The position numbers and the translations under genes were made by a program. Below are positions 1 to 7,204 of a stretch of 12,111 nucleotides of DNA, piece by piece; the first letter of the stretch is position 1, and each line of letters opens with the position of its first letter. The notes under the pieces are model-generated. The model was given only the letters and a program-made list of their open reading frames with translations, searched no databases and was not told where the DNA came from. The stretch comes from CAYRML01 sp050942825 (GTDB taxonomy: Bacteria; Bacillota; Dehalobacteriia; UBA4068): NCBI GenBank assembly GCA_050942825.1, contig JBMNOA010000041.1:1-12111 (forward strand). Direction: 5' to 3'.

Positions 1-1
1 G

Positions 2-2092
2 ATTTTATTTGTCATCGTATTAGGAAAATTAGCTTATGTACAATTTGTCCAGGGCAGTGACTTGCAGCAAAAAGCTGAAGAACTTCGTACAAGGGATTTG
101 TCGGTAGCGGCTAAAAGAGGAACTATCTTTGACAGAAACGGTTCTAAGTTAGCGATCAGTGTTACTGCTGATTCAATTGCGGCCAATCCTACTGAGGTTA
201 AGAAAGCCAATAAAGCTGAAGATACTGCTACTTTTTTATCTAAAGTGTTGGAAATGCCTTATGACACCGTGTATAAGAAAATAACCTCTAATAATTCCTT
301 CGTGTGGGTCAAGCGCAAAGCAGATTTTTCTGTTGCTGAAGAGATAAAAATGGCAGATCTGCCCGGTATCAGTATAGTAGGGGAAACTCAGCGTTTTTAT
401 CCCAAGGAGATGCTGGCAGCTCATGTATTAGGTTTTTCCGGTATCGATAATCAGGGTCTTGAGGGCATAGAATTTTCCAGAAATGATGATTTGAGCGGTA
501 TAGCCGGTAATATTACAGGTGAATATGATGCTAGAAACCACGAAATACCGCAAGCAAGCCATGAATATACTCCTGCTCAGGACGGATATGATTTAATATT
601 GACTATAGATGAAAATATCCAGTATTTTTGCGAACGTGAGCTGGATAGATTGATGTCTTCAGAGGGTGCACCAAAAAGGGCTTCTATTCTAATGATGAAC
701 CCCAATACGGGGGAAATTCTGGCTATGGCCAACCGGCCTGCCTATGATCCCAATAATTATCAGAAATATGATGCGGCGGCCCTGCGTAATATGCTGGTAA
801 GTGATTCTTATGAGCCTGGATCAACCTTTAAGATCTTTACCTCCGCTGTAGCTTTGGAGGAAAATGTTGTAAGAGTGAGCGACAATTTTTATGATCCGGG
901 ATATGTCAAGGTCGGTTCAGAAACGATTAAATGCTGGCGTAGTTATCGCCCTCATGGCAGTCAGTCCTTTGCCGAAATTATCCAAAACTCCTGCAATCCC
1001 GGATTCGTTCAAGTAGGTTTGCGTATAGAAGATAAGGAAAAAGGTCTTTTCTATAAATATATCAAGGCCTTTGGTTTCGGAAAAACTACAGATGTAGAAT
1101 TATCCGGAGAAGCTTCCGGTATCATGATAAAAGAAGAAAATCTTAAAAAGATTAATATAGCTACTATTTCTATTGGTCAGGGCATCGCTGTTACTCCCAT
1201 GCAAATGGTTACCGGTGTATCAGCTGTCGCCAATGGAGGTACTTTGTTGAAACCCCAATTAGTTTATCAGGTTAAGGACAAAGAGGGTAATATCATTAAA
1301 GATTTTGCCCCTCAGCCGGTGCGCCAAGTCATCTCGCAGGAAACCTCAAGCACCCTCTTAAGCCTTTTGGAAGGAGTTGTTTCCAAGGGTACGGCCAGCC
1401 AGGCATATATTGAAGGATACCGGGTGGGCGGTAAAACCGGTACAGCGCAAAAGGCCGGCGCAGGCGGTTATCTGCAAGGAAAATACATAGCTTCCTTTTT
1501 GGGAGTGGCTCCGGTCGACGATCCGCAAATAGTATGCTTGGTTATGTTAGATGAGCCTCAAGGTTATCTATATCAAGGTGGTCAGGTAGCCGCCCCCGTA
1601 TTTAAAACAGTTGTTGAAGATACCTTGCATTATCTGGGTATTGTTCCTCAATTCTCAGGAAATAAAAATAATAATAAAAAGAATACGGAAGTTAAAAAAG
1701 TGGTTGTTCCTGATTTAACTAATGTCGATGCAAATAAAGCTGTGAAAGCTTTAGAGCTGATTGGATTAAAAGCACAAACACAAGGCAGTGGAAGTATCGT
1801 ATCTTCCCAAACACCGGTAGGATTTTCTACAGTGGAAGCAGGTACCAAAGTGATTTTGCGTTTGGTAAATCCTTCCGGAAATAATGCTAAAATTACTGTT
1901 CCCGATCTTACGGGCAAGCGCTTAAGAGAAGCCACAGAATTATTGGGATTGATGGGATTGGAGCTTTCGGCAACGGGGAATTCCGGAGAGGCTTATGATC
2001 AAAGTCCAGTTCCAGGTGAAGAGGTCGTTCCCGGCTCTACTGTGTCGGCAAAATTCAGTGAAACGTCCAATACTCAAAGTTCTGGTCCATAA
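2..2092 (+). CDS. spoVD: SpoVD/FtsI-family class B penicillin-binding protein with two PASTA domains, 5'-truncated by window edge
   Basis: Membrane-anchored D,D-transpeptidase that crosslinks peptidoglycan and normally works with a SEDS polymerase such as the FtsW encoded downstream. The frame is open from base 2, and the codons before the first TTG (62) encode the end of a hydrophobic anchor (ILFVIVLGKLAYVQF). The real start is therefore upstream of the window and 696 residues are visible. Counting from base 2: the PBP dimerisation-domain signature RGTIFDRNG at 39-47; transpeptidase motifs STFK at 274-277 (nucleophile S274), SCN at 330-332 and KTG at 478-480; an Asn/Lys-rich linker; then PASTA domains at about 567-622 and 631-685, each opening with a VPDLT motif. 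All catalytic motifs are intact. The position just before murE matches B. subtilis spoVD. Whether it serves septation (FtsI-like) or spore cortex (SpoVD) cannot be decided from sequence, so the symbol is tentative. Confidence 0.93.
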   Translation: MLFVIVLGKLAYVQFVQGSDLQQKAEELRTRDLSVAAKRGTIFDRNGSKLAISVTADSIAANPTEVKKANKAEDTATFLSKVLEMPYDTVYKKITSNNSFVWVKRKADFSVAEEIKMADLPGISIVGETQRFYPKEMLAAHVLGFSGIDNQGLEGIEFSRNDDLSGIAGNITGEYDARNHEIPQASHEYTPAQDGYDLILTIDENIQYFCERELDRLMSSEGAPKRASILMMNPNTGEILAMANRPAYDPNNYQKYDAAALRNMLVSDSYEPGSTFKIFTSAVALEENVVRVSDNFYDPGYVKVGSETIKCWRSYRPHGSQSFAEIIQNSCNPGFVQVGLRIEDKEKGLFYKYIKAFGFGKTTDVELSGEASGIMIKEENLKKINIATISIGQGIAVTPMQMVTGVSAVANGGTLLKPQLVYQVKDKEGNIIKDFAPQPVRQVISQETSSTLLSLLEGVVSKGTASQAYIEGYRVGGKTGTAQKAGAGGYLQGKYIASFLGVAPVDDPQIVCLVMLDEPQGYLYQGGQVAAPVFKTVVEDTLHYLGIVPQFSGNKNNNKKNTEVKKVVVPDLTNVDANKAVKALELIGLKAQTQGSGSIVSSQTPVGFSTVEAGTKVILRLVNPSGNNAKITVPDLTGKRLREATELLGLMGLELSATGNSGEAYDQSPVPGEEVVPGSTVSAKFSETSNTQSSGP

Positions 2093-2172
2093 AACACTAT
2101 GAAATTAATAAATTTAAAAATAAAAAATAAAAATGGAGACAACATAAAGGAAATAGCAAAGGAGGATTCGAG
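2093..2172 (+). other. AT-rich spacer between the PBP gene and murE, with possible mini-ORF
   Basis: This 80-bp spacer is one of the longest in the cluster. Positions 2102-2134 contain only A and T, mostly A-rich runs. An ATG at 2099 opens a 25-codon frame rich in Lys, Asn and Ile that ends at TGA 2174-2176, overlapping the murE ATG in an ATGA arrangement. No Shine-Dalgarno sequence precedes this ATG, so translation is doubtful. I see no convincing -35/-10 pair and no terminator hairpin here, so readthrough from the PBP gene into murE is likely. The end of the spacer holds the murE ribosome binding site. Confidence 0.45.
2158..2165 (+). promoter_or_regulatory. murE ribosome binding site
   Basis: AAAGGAGG is a near-perfect complement to the 16S rRNA 3' end and lies 7 nt before the murE ATG at 2173. 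It is among the strongest Shine-Dalgarno sites in the window and supports independent translation initiation after the 80-bp spacer. Confidence 0.85.
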
Positions 2173-3669
2173 ATGAAACTAGGAGAAATATTAGCCTATT
2201 TGGGAGGCTCTGTTCAGGCTGTGAGAGCAGACGATACTCGGTTGGAAATTACTGGTATTGCTTATGATTCCCGTAAAGTTATGCCCGGTTATCTTTTTGT
2301 AGCTATTTCCGGTCTTAAAGTTGATGGCCATGACTATATAGATCAGGCAATAAAAAAAGGTGCTGCTGTTATTTTGCTGGAACATCCCGTAGACAGTATA
2401 CCGCATCATGTGCCTGTAATTATTTCTGCTGATAGCAGAAAAACCATGTCTCTGTTGGCCTCCTTGTGGTGGGGATTGCCGGACCGCCGTCTCCGAGTGA
2501 TCGGCGTCACGGGCACCAATGGTAAAACAACTACTACTAAGCTGATTAAATGGCTATTGGAAAGTGCGGGACAAAAATCGGGCTTGATCGGAACCATCAA
2601 TAATCAATCGGGAGCAAAAATATTGCCTTCCACTCACACTACTCCTGAATCTTTAGAGCTTTTTGAGCTTATGTCGATTATGGAAGAGGAAAATTGTCAA
2701 AACGTCATCATAGAAGTATCTTCTCATGCTCTAAAACAGGGTAGAGTTTATGGTTGTAATTTTGACGGTGTGGTCTTCACCAATCTTACCCAGGACCATT
2801 TGGACTATCATGCTACCTGGGAAGATTACCGGGATAGTAAAGTCGAGTTGTTTAAAATGGTGCAAAAGCAGCCGGACCAAGTAAAATATGCGGTAATTAA
2901 TATCGATGATCCCGCAGCTCAGTCATTTATTGAGGCTACTCAAGTAGACATTTGGACTTATGGCATGAAAGAGGGGGCCACATTACGTATCAAAGACTAT
3001 CATTTCAGCGCCTCGGGTACAAAGTTTACCGTTGCTTATCAGGGGCAAGATTATTATATCTCCATCCCTCTCATCGGCAAATTTAATATCTATAATGCTT
3101 CTGCTGCTGTAGCTGTGGCTTTGGCTGAAGGCTTTGCCTTAGATAGTATCATCAAGGATTTAGCGCTAGTACCACAAGTAGCAGGCCGTTTTGAATTGAT
3201 TGATGAGGGGCAGGATTTTAAAGTTGTAGTGGATTATGCTCATACTCCCGATGGGCTTTTGAATGTATTGTTAGCAGCCAAAGAATTGAATCCTCGCCAT
3301 CTTATTTGTGTGTTTGGTTGTGGCGGCGACCGCGATAGAACCAAAAGGCCTATAATGGGTAGGATAGCCGCCCAAAAGAGTGATTTCGTGATTGTGACAT
3401 CGGATAATCCTCGAACCGAAGATCCTTTTGCTATAATTGCCGAAGTGGAGGTAGGGGTAAAAGATGCCGATGGCCGATATTTGCTGGAAGAAAACCGCCG
3501 GGCAGCCATTGAGGCAGCTATCAAAATGGCCCAAAAAGATGATCTGATCATGATTGCCGGTAAAGGGCATGAAGATTATCAATTGGTCAAGGGTGATATC
3601 CTGCATTTTGATGACAGAGAAGTGGCAAGGGAATTGCTCAAAGAAAGACTGAATCATGAACAAAAGTAA
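2173..3669 (+). CDS. murE: UDP-MurNAc-L-Ala-D-Glu:meso-diaminopimelate ligase MurE
   Basis: Cytoplasmic ATP-dependent Mur ligase that adds the third stem-peptide residue to UDP-MurNAc-L-Ala-D-Glu. The protein has 498 residues, normal for MurE. Visible features: the N-terminal substrate-binding segment (YDSRKVMPGYLF, about 31-42); the P-loop GTNGKTT at 114-120; a TTPE motif shortly after it, which contacts the UDP-MurNAc-dipeptide in this family; the SSHAL segment; HLDYH; and K223 at the position of the carbamylated lysine. The C-terminal domain carries DNPR at 411-414, followed by TEDP, the signature of meso-DAP-specific rather than L-Lys-specific enzymes. The ATG start is fixed by a strong ribosome binding site. 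The gene sits between the PBP gene and mraY, as in B. subtilis. There is no sign of fusion to MurF, which is absent from the window. Confidence 0.97.
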   Translation: MKLGEILAYLGGSVQAVRADDTRLEITGIAYDSRKVMPGYLFVAISGLKVDGHDYIDQAIKKGAAVILLEHPVDSIPHHVPVIISADSRKTMSLLASLWWGLPDRRLRVIGVTGTNGKTTTTKLIKWLLESAGQKSGLIGTINNQSGAKILPSTHTTPESLELFELMSIMEEENCQNVIIEVSSHALKQGRVYGCNFDGVVFTNLTQDHLDYHATWEDYRDSKVELFKMVQKQPDQVKYAVINIDDPAAQSFIEATQVDIWTYGMKEGATLRIKDYHFSASGTKFTVAYQGQDYYISIPLIGKFNIYNASAAVAVALAEGFALDSIIKDLALVPQVAGRFELIDEGQDFKVVVDYAHTPDGLLNVLLAAKELNPRHLICVFGCGGDRDRTKRPIMGRIAAQKSDFVIVTSDNPRTEDPFAIIAEVEVGVKDADGRYLLEENRRAAIEAAIKMAQKDDLIMIAGKGHEDYQLVKGDILHFDDREVARELLKERLNHEQK

Positions 3670-3696
3670 AATACTTGATCTAAACGAGGTAAAACA

Positions 3697-4680
3697 ATGT
3701 CATCTTTGTATATATCTTTGATTTTTGCCGCGGCGCTTATCGTTATTATTGGTCCTTTATTTATTCCTCTATTGCGGCGGCTTAAATTTGGACAAACAAT
3801 TAGAGCTGATGGCCCGCAAGCTCATTTAAGCAAAGCCGGGACCCCTACCATGGGTGGCTTGTTGTTTTTTCCTGCTTTCATTTTAGCTTTGTTATTTTGG
3901 GGTGACGGTTCTTTCTCCGGTTTTTTGTTGCTATTTTGTTTTGTGGCTCTAGGGCTGATCGGTTTTATTGATGATATGATGAAAGTTGTTTGGAAGCGTT
4001 CCTTGGGACTGACCGCTAAGCAAAAACTGGTGTGGCAATTTTTGGCTATACTAATATTTTTGTTTTTGGCAGTGCATGTTTTAGGCAGAGGTACGGAAAT
4101 TATCATCCCAGCCACCGATATACAGATCGATCTCGGTTGGGGATACTATGTGATCATTAGTATCTTTTTGGTCTTTATGGTCAATGCTGTCAATCTAACC
4201 GATGGCTTGGATGGCCTGGCCTCGGGAGTATCGTTCTTTGTATTTTTAGGTTTTGCGCTTATAGCAATGGTGGCTGTCAAAAATCCCCCCATCGGCGGAG
4301 CAAATTATCATGATCTGGCGGTAGGCGCTATGGCCTTAGTGGGTTGCTGCTTAGGATTTTTATTTTATAACCGCCACCCCGCCAAAATATTTATGGGCGA
4401 TACTGGTTCTTTAGCTTTAGGCGGTGCTTTAGCTGCTTTTGCCGTCTTGACTAAAACCGAATTTATGCTATTGCTTTTGGGCGGTGTCTATTTTGTAGAA
4501 GCTCTTTCCGTTGTTTTGCAGGTTGCTAGTTTCAAATTGACAGGCAGGCGGATTTTTAAAATGAGTCCTTTGCACCATCATTTCGAAATGAAAGGCTGGC
4601 AGGAGACTAAAGTTGCGAGAACTTTTTGTTTGTTTTCAGCTATATTTGTATTAATTTCTTTACTATTGCTCTCTCTATAG
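3697..4680 (+). CDS. mraY: phospho-N-acetylmuramoyl-pentapeptide transferase MraY
   Basis: Integral membrane enzyme that transfers phospho-MurNAc-pentapeptide from UDP to undecaprenyl phosphate, forming lipid I on the inner leaflet. The 327-residue protein is strongly hydrophobic, with about ten membrane segments, the family norm. Hallmarks are all present: SKAGTPTMGG at 45-54, the Asp pair D92-D93 in FIDDMMK, NLTDGLDG at 166-173, MGDTGS at 233-238, and the HHH motif (293-295) within PLHHHFE. The ATG lies 6 nt after GAGGT (3686-3690). The gene follows murE by 27 bp and precedes murD by 49 bp. In many bacteria murF lies between murE and mraY; it does not here. Confidence 0.97.
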   Translation: MSSLYISLIFAAALIVIIGPLFIPLLRRLKFGQTIRADGPQAHLSKAGTPTMGGLLFFPAFILALLFWGDGSFSGFLLLFCFVALGLIGFIDDMMKVVWKRSLGLTAKQKLVWQFLAILIFLFLAVHVLGRGTEIIIPATDIQIDLGWGYYVIISIFLVFMVNAVNLTDGLDGLASGVSFFVFLGFALIAMVAVKNPPIGGANYHDLAVGAMALVGCCLGFLFYNRHPAKIFMGDTGSLALGGALAAFAVLTKTEFMLLLLGGVYFVEALSVVLQVASFKLTGRRIFKMSPLHHHFEMKGWQETKVARTFCLFSAIFVLISLLLLSL

Positions 4681-4729
4681 TTTGTCTGTTGCTACTAGCT
4701 GACGATTATTAGATATAAGGGAAAATAAT

Positions 4730-6085
4730 ATGTTGCCATTAGATTTGGAAGCAAAAAAAGTAATAGTAATTGGCGGCGGCATCAGCGGTTTAGCAGTTTG
4801 CCGCTTTTTGTTAGCTAATGGAGCCATCATTACCTTGGCCGATTATAAACAGGCTGAGCATTTGCCAAAAGAAATTATGGACTTGTCGGCTTGTGGCGTA
4901 GAGTTTCTTTTGGGTGATGCTTTGCCGCAGCAAATTAATTGGGATTTGGCCGTTAAGAGCCCCGGAGTGCCTCATACCACGCCTTTGATGCTTCTTTTGC
5001 ACGAGGCTCAGGTGCCGGTGATCGGTGATTTGGAATTAGCCTATGCTTTTACCAAAGCGCCTTTTGTGGCTATCACGGGTACTAACGGTAAAACCACCAC
5101 CACAGAACTTTTGTATAAAATCTTTTGTGATGCCGGTATCGATACTATGTTGGGTGGTAATATTGGTATACCAGTGGTCGATAGAGCCGAGTATTATCAG
5201 GGCGTGATCGTAGCCGAGGTTTCCAGTTTTCAGGCTCAAGACTGCCTATATTTTGCCCCCAAGATTGCCGTGATGCTCAATATTGCTCCCGATCATTTGG
5301 ATAGGCATGGTGATATGGATAATTATCTCGCTGCCAAAGAAAAGATTTTTATCAATCAAGGCTCCTCTGATATTGCAGTATTGAATTATGATGATCCTCT
5401 TGTACGTAAAATAGCAAAAAAGATCAAAAGCCGGGTGATTTATTTTAGCAGGCAACAAATATTAGAAAATGGCGTTTTTGCTAATAACGGACAAATAATT
5501 GTTGCTTGTGAAGGCAAAAAAATAAATGTTATCGCCGCAAAAGACATATATATAAAAGGCGGCCATAATTTAGAAAATGCATTAGCCGCTACGGCTGCTG
5601 CTTTTGCCTATGGCATAGATACGAAAATAATCGCCAACAGTTTGCGTGAGTTTACAGGTGTGGAACACCGCCTGGAGTTGGTAGGGGAAATAGATGGTGT
5701 AATCTATGTCAATGATTCTAAAGCCACTAACCCCGATTCCGCTACCAAGGCTCTTATGGCTTATGATAATCCAATCGTTTTGATTGCCGGAGGGCGTAAT
5801 AAAGGCAGTAACTTCAGCGATTTGATGCAAGTGATCAAGGAGCGGGTCTCCTTCCTCTCTTTGGTCGGCGAGGCTAAATATGAATTGCAACAAGTCGCCG
5901 ATGAGATAGGCTTTACTGATTATGCATTAAGTGAAAATTTTGCCGATGCCGTAGCAAAGGCTATAAAAAAGGCACGACCGGGAGATGTTGTTATGCTTTC
6001 TCCGGCTTGTGCCAGTTGGGATATGTTCAAAAATTATGAAATGAGAGGCAAAGTGTTCAAAGATTTGGTTTTGTCACATAAATAA
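4730..6085 (+). CDS. murD: UDP-N-acetylmuramoyl-L-alanine:D-glutamate ligase MurD
   Basis: Cytoplasmic Mur ligase that adds D-glutamate to UDP-MurNAc-L-Ala. The 451 residues match the family. The N-terminal Rossmann-like UDP-binding domain shows VIVIGGGISG at 11-20. The central ATPase domain has GTNGKTTTT from 117, followed by EVSSFQ and APDHLDRH, with K203 at the expected carbamylated-lysine position. The C-terminal domain begins near HRLELVGE (H313-R314) and carries NDSKATN at 328-334, which is characteristic of MurD among the Mur ligases. The ATG is preceded by AAGGGA (4717-4722) at 7-nt spacing, weaker than most sites in this cluster. The stop lies 12 bp before the ftsW start. Confidence 0.97.
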   Translation: MLPLDLEAKKVIVIGGGISGLAVCRFLLANGAIITLADYKQAEHLPKEIMDLSACGVEFLLGDALPQQINWDLAVKSPGVPHTTPLMLLLHEAQVPVIGDLELAYAFTKAPFVAITGTNGKTTTTELLYKIFCDAGIDTMLGGNIGIPVVDRAEYYQGVIVAEVSSFQAQDCLYFAPKIAVMLNIAPDHLDRHGDMDNYLAAKEKIFINQGSSDIAVLNYDDPLVRKIAKKIKSRVIYFSRQQILENGVFANNGQIIVACEGKKINVIAAKDIYIKGGHNLENALAATAAAFAYGIDTKIIANSLREFTGVEHRLELVGEIDGVIYVNDSKATNPDSATKALMAYDNPIVLIAGGRNKGSNFSDLMQVIKERVSFLSLVGEAKYELQQVADEIGFTDYALSENFADAVAKAIKKARPGDVVMLSPACASWDMFKNYEMRGKVFKDLVLSHK

Positions 6086-6090
6086 GGAGG
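6084..6090 (+). promoter_or_regulatory. ftsW ribosome binding site, selects a GTG start
   Basis: AAGGAGG overlaps the murD stop codon and sits 7 nt before GTG 6098. The nearer ATG at 6091 is directly against the Shine-Dalgarno sequence and its frame stops after five codons, so GTG is the start. Termination on murD and initiation on ftsW are therefore nearly contiguous. Confidence 0.85.
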
Positions 6091-6097
6091 ATGCCTT

Positions 6098-7204
6098 GTG
6101 AAGGTTAAGCAAAAATCACCTGATTGGTGGATATTATTTGCTGTGATGGCCCTTTTGGGTGTAGGCATTATCATGGTTTTCAGTTCCAGCCAGTATTTTG
6201 CCCAATATGATTATAATGACCCTTTTTATTTTCTTAAGGATCAGGCAAAAAATGCCGGATTGGGCTTGATAGCTTTGTTGATTGCATATAAAATAAGCTA
6301 TGTGCATTATAAAAAATTGGCCTGGCCGCTTTTTGGTGTAGTTATTATACTTTTACTACTGGTTTTATTCAGCGGTGCCGGTGATGCGGCCGGTGGTGCT
6401 GTGCGTTGGCTCAATTTGGGCGGCATTCGTTTTCAGCCTTCCGAAATATGTAAATTGTCTATGATCCTCTTATTAGCCAAACTGTTCAGTGACAGGCAAA
6501 AACAGATGGGTAGTTTTACCAAAGGGTTTTTGCCCGGAATAATCTTAGTAATTGCGGTTGCTCTTTTGGTTTTTGCACAAAATGCTCTCAGTACAGCTTC
6601 TATTATTGCTATGACCTCTATTATCATGATGTATTGTGCCGGTGTCCGCTGGCAATATCTGGCTGGAACCGTAGCCGTGGGAATGATGGCAGGTGTGGCA
6701 ATTATCGCCAATACAGAATTTAGATCCAACAGGATAGCTGCTTATTTGAATCCCTGGCAGGATCCTTTGGGAGACGGTTTTCAGACTGTACAATCTCTTT
6801 TGGCTATTGGTAATGGAGGCTTGACAGGGGTTGGATTAGGCGCTGGAGGTTCCAAATGGTATTATCTTCCTGAGGGATACACGGATTTTATTTTCTCTGT
6901 TTTAGCCGAAGAGATGGGATTTTTGGGTGGACTGTTTGTGATCGCTTTGTTTGCTATTTTGATCTGGCGCGGTCTCATGGTGGCTATAGGCATGAAAGAC
7001 AACTTTGGTGCTTTGCTGGCTTTAGGTATAACAGGCCTGATCGGTCTGCAGGCTTTTATCAATTTAGGTGTTGTTACTGGTCTATTACCAGTTACAGGTG
7101 TTACTTTGCCCTTTATCAGTTACGGAGGTACCTCTTTGGTAATTTCCCTGGCTTCTATGGGTGTATTATTAAATCTGTCAAGGTACTCGGAGATTAAACG
7201 ATGA
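6098..7204 (+). CDS. ftsW: FtsW/SpoVE SEDS-family peptidoglycan glycosyltransferase
   Basis: Polytopic membrane protein that polymerises lipid II into glycan strands, normally with a class B PBP such as the one encoded at the start of this window. The 368-residue protein has about ten hydrophobic segments. SEDS features: the early segment ending VFSSSQ; VRWLNLGGIRFQPSE at 102-116; NPWQDPLGDGFQ at 218-229; YLPEGYTDFIFSVLAEE at 256-272, containing the family's conserved Asp (D263); and the C-terminal PFISYGGTSL at 338-347. The loop usually reading PDLGT/PDLST reads NALST (162-166), lacking the Pro-Asp pair. It starts with GTG, and its TGA overlaps the murG ATG by 4 nt, implying translational coupling. 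FtsW versus SpoVE cannot be separated by sequence alone; FtsW is the general choice. Confidence 0.93.
   Translation: MKVKQKSPDWWILFAVMALLGVGIIMVFSSSQYFAQYDYNDPFYFLKDQAKNAGLGLIALLIAYKISYVHYKKLAWPLFGVVIILLLLVLFSGAGDAAGGAVRWLNLGGIRFQPSEICKLSMILLLAKLFSDRQKQMGSFTKGFLPGIILVIAVALLVFAQNALSTASIIAMTSIIMMYCAGVRWQYLAGTVAVGMMAGVAIIANTEFRSNRIAAYLNPWQDPLGDGFQTVQSLLAIGNGGLTGVGLGAGGSKWYYLPEGYTDFIFSVLAEEMGFLGGLFVIALFAILIWRGLMVAIGMKDNFGALLALGITGLIGLQAFINLGVVTGLLPVTGVTLPFISYGGTSLVISLASMGVLLNLSRYSEIKR

Noticed and set aside
3271..3663. 130-codon antisense open frame opposite murE, and similar antisense frames opposite nearly every gene
   Set aside because: They lie inside strongly conserved genes on the other strand, show no recognisable domain and have no ribosome binding site or promoter of note. 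They are shadows of the coding strand.
4681..4729. 49-bp mraY-murD spacer considered as a site for an internal promoter
   Set aside because: A TATAAG-like sequence occurs just before murD but overlaps the ribosome binding site and has no -35 partner.
6091..6108. ATG at 6091 as an alternative ftsW start
   Set aside because: It is out of frame with ftsW and stops after five codons; it also directly abuts the Shine-Dalgarno sequence.
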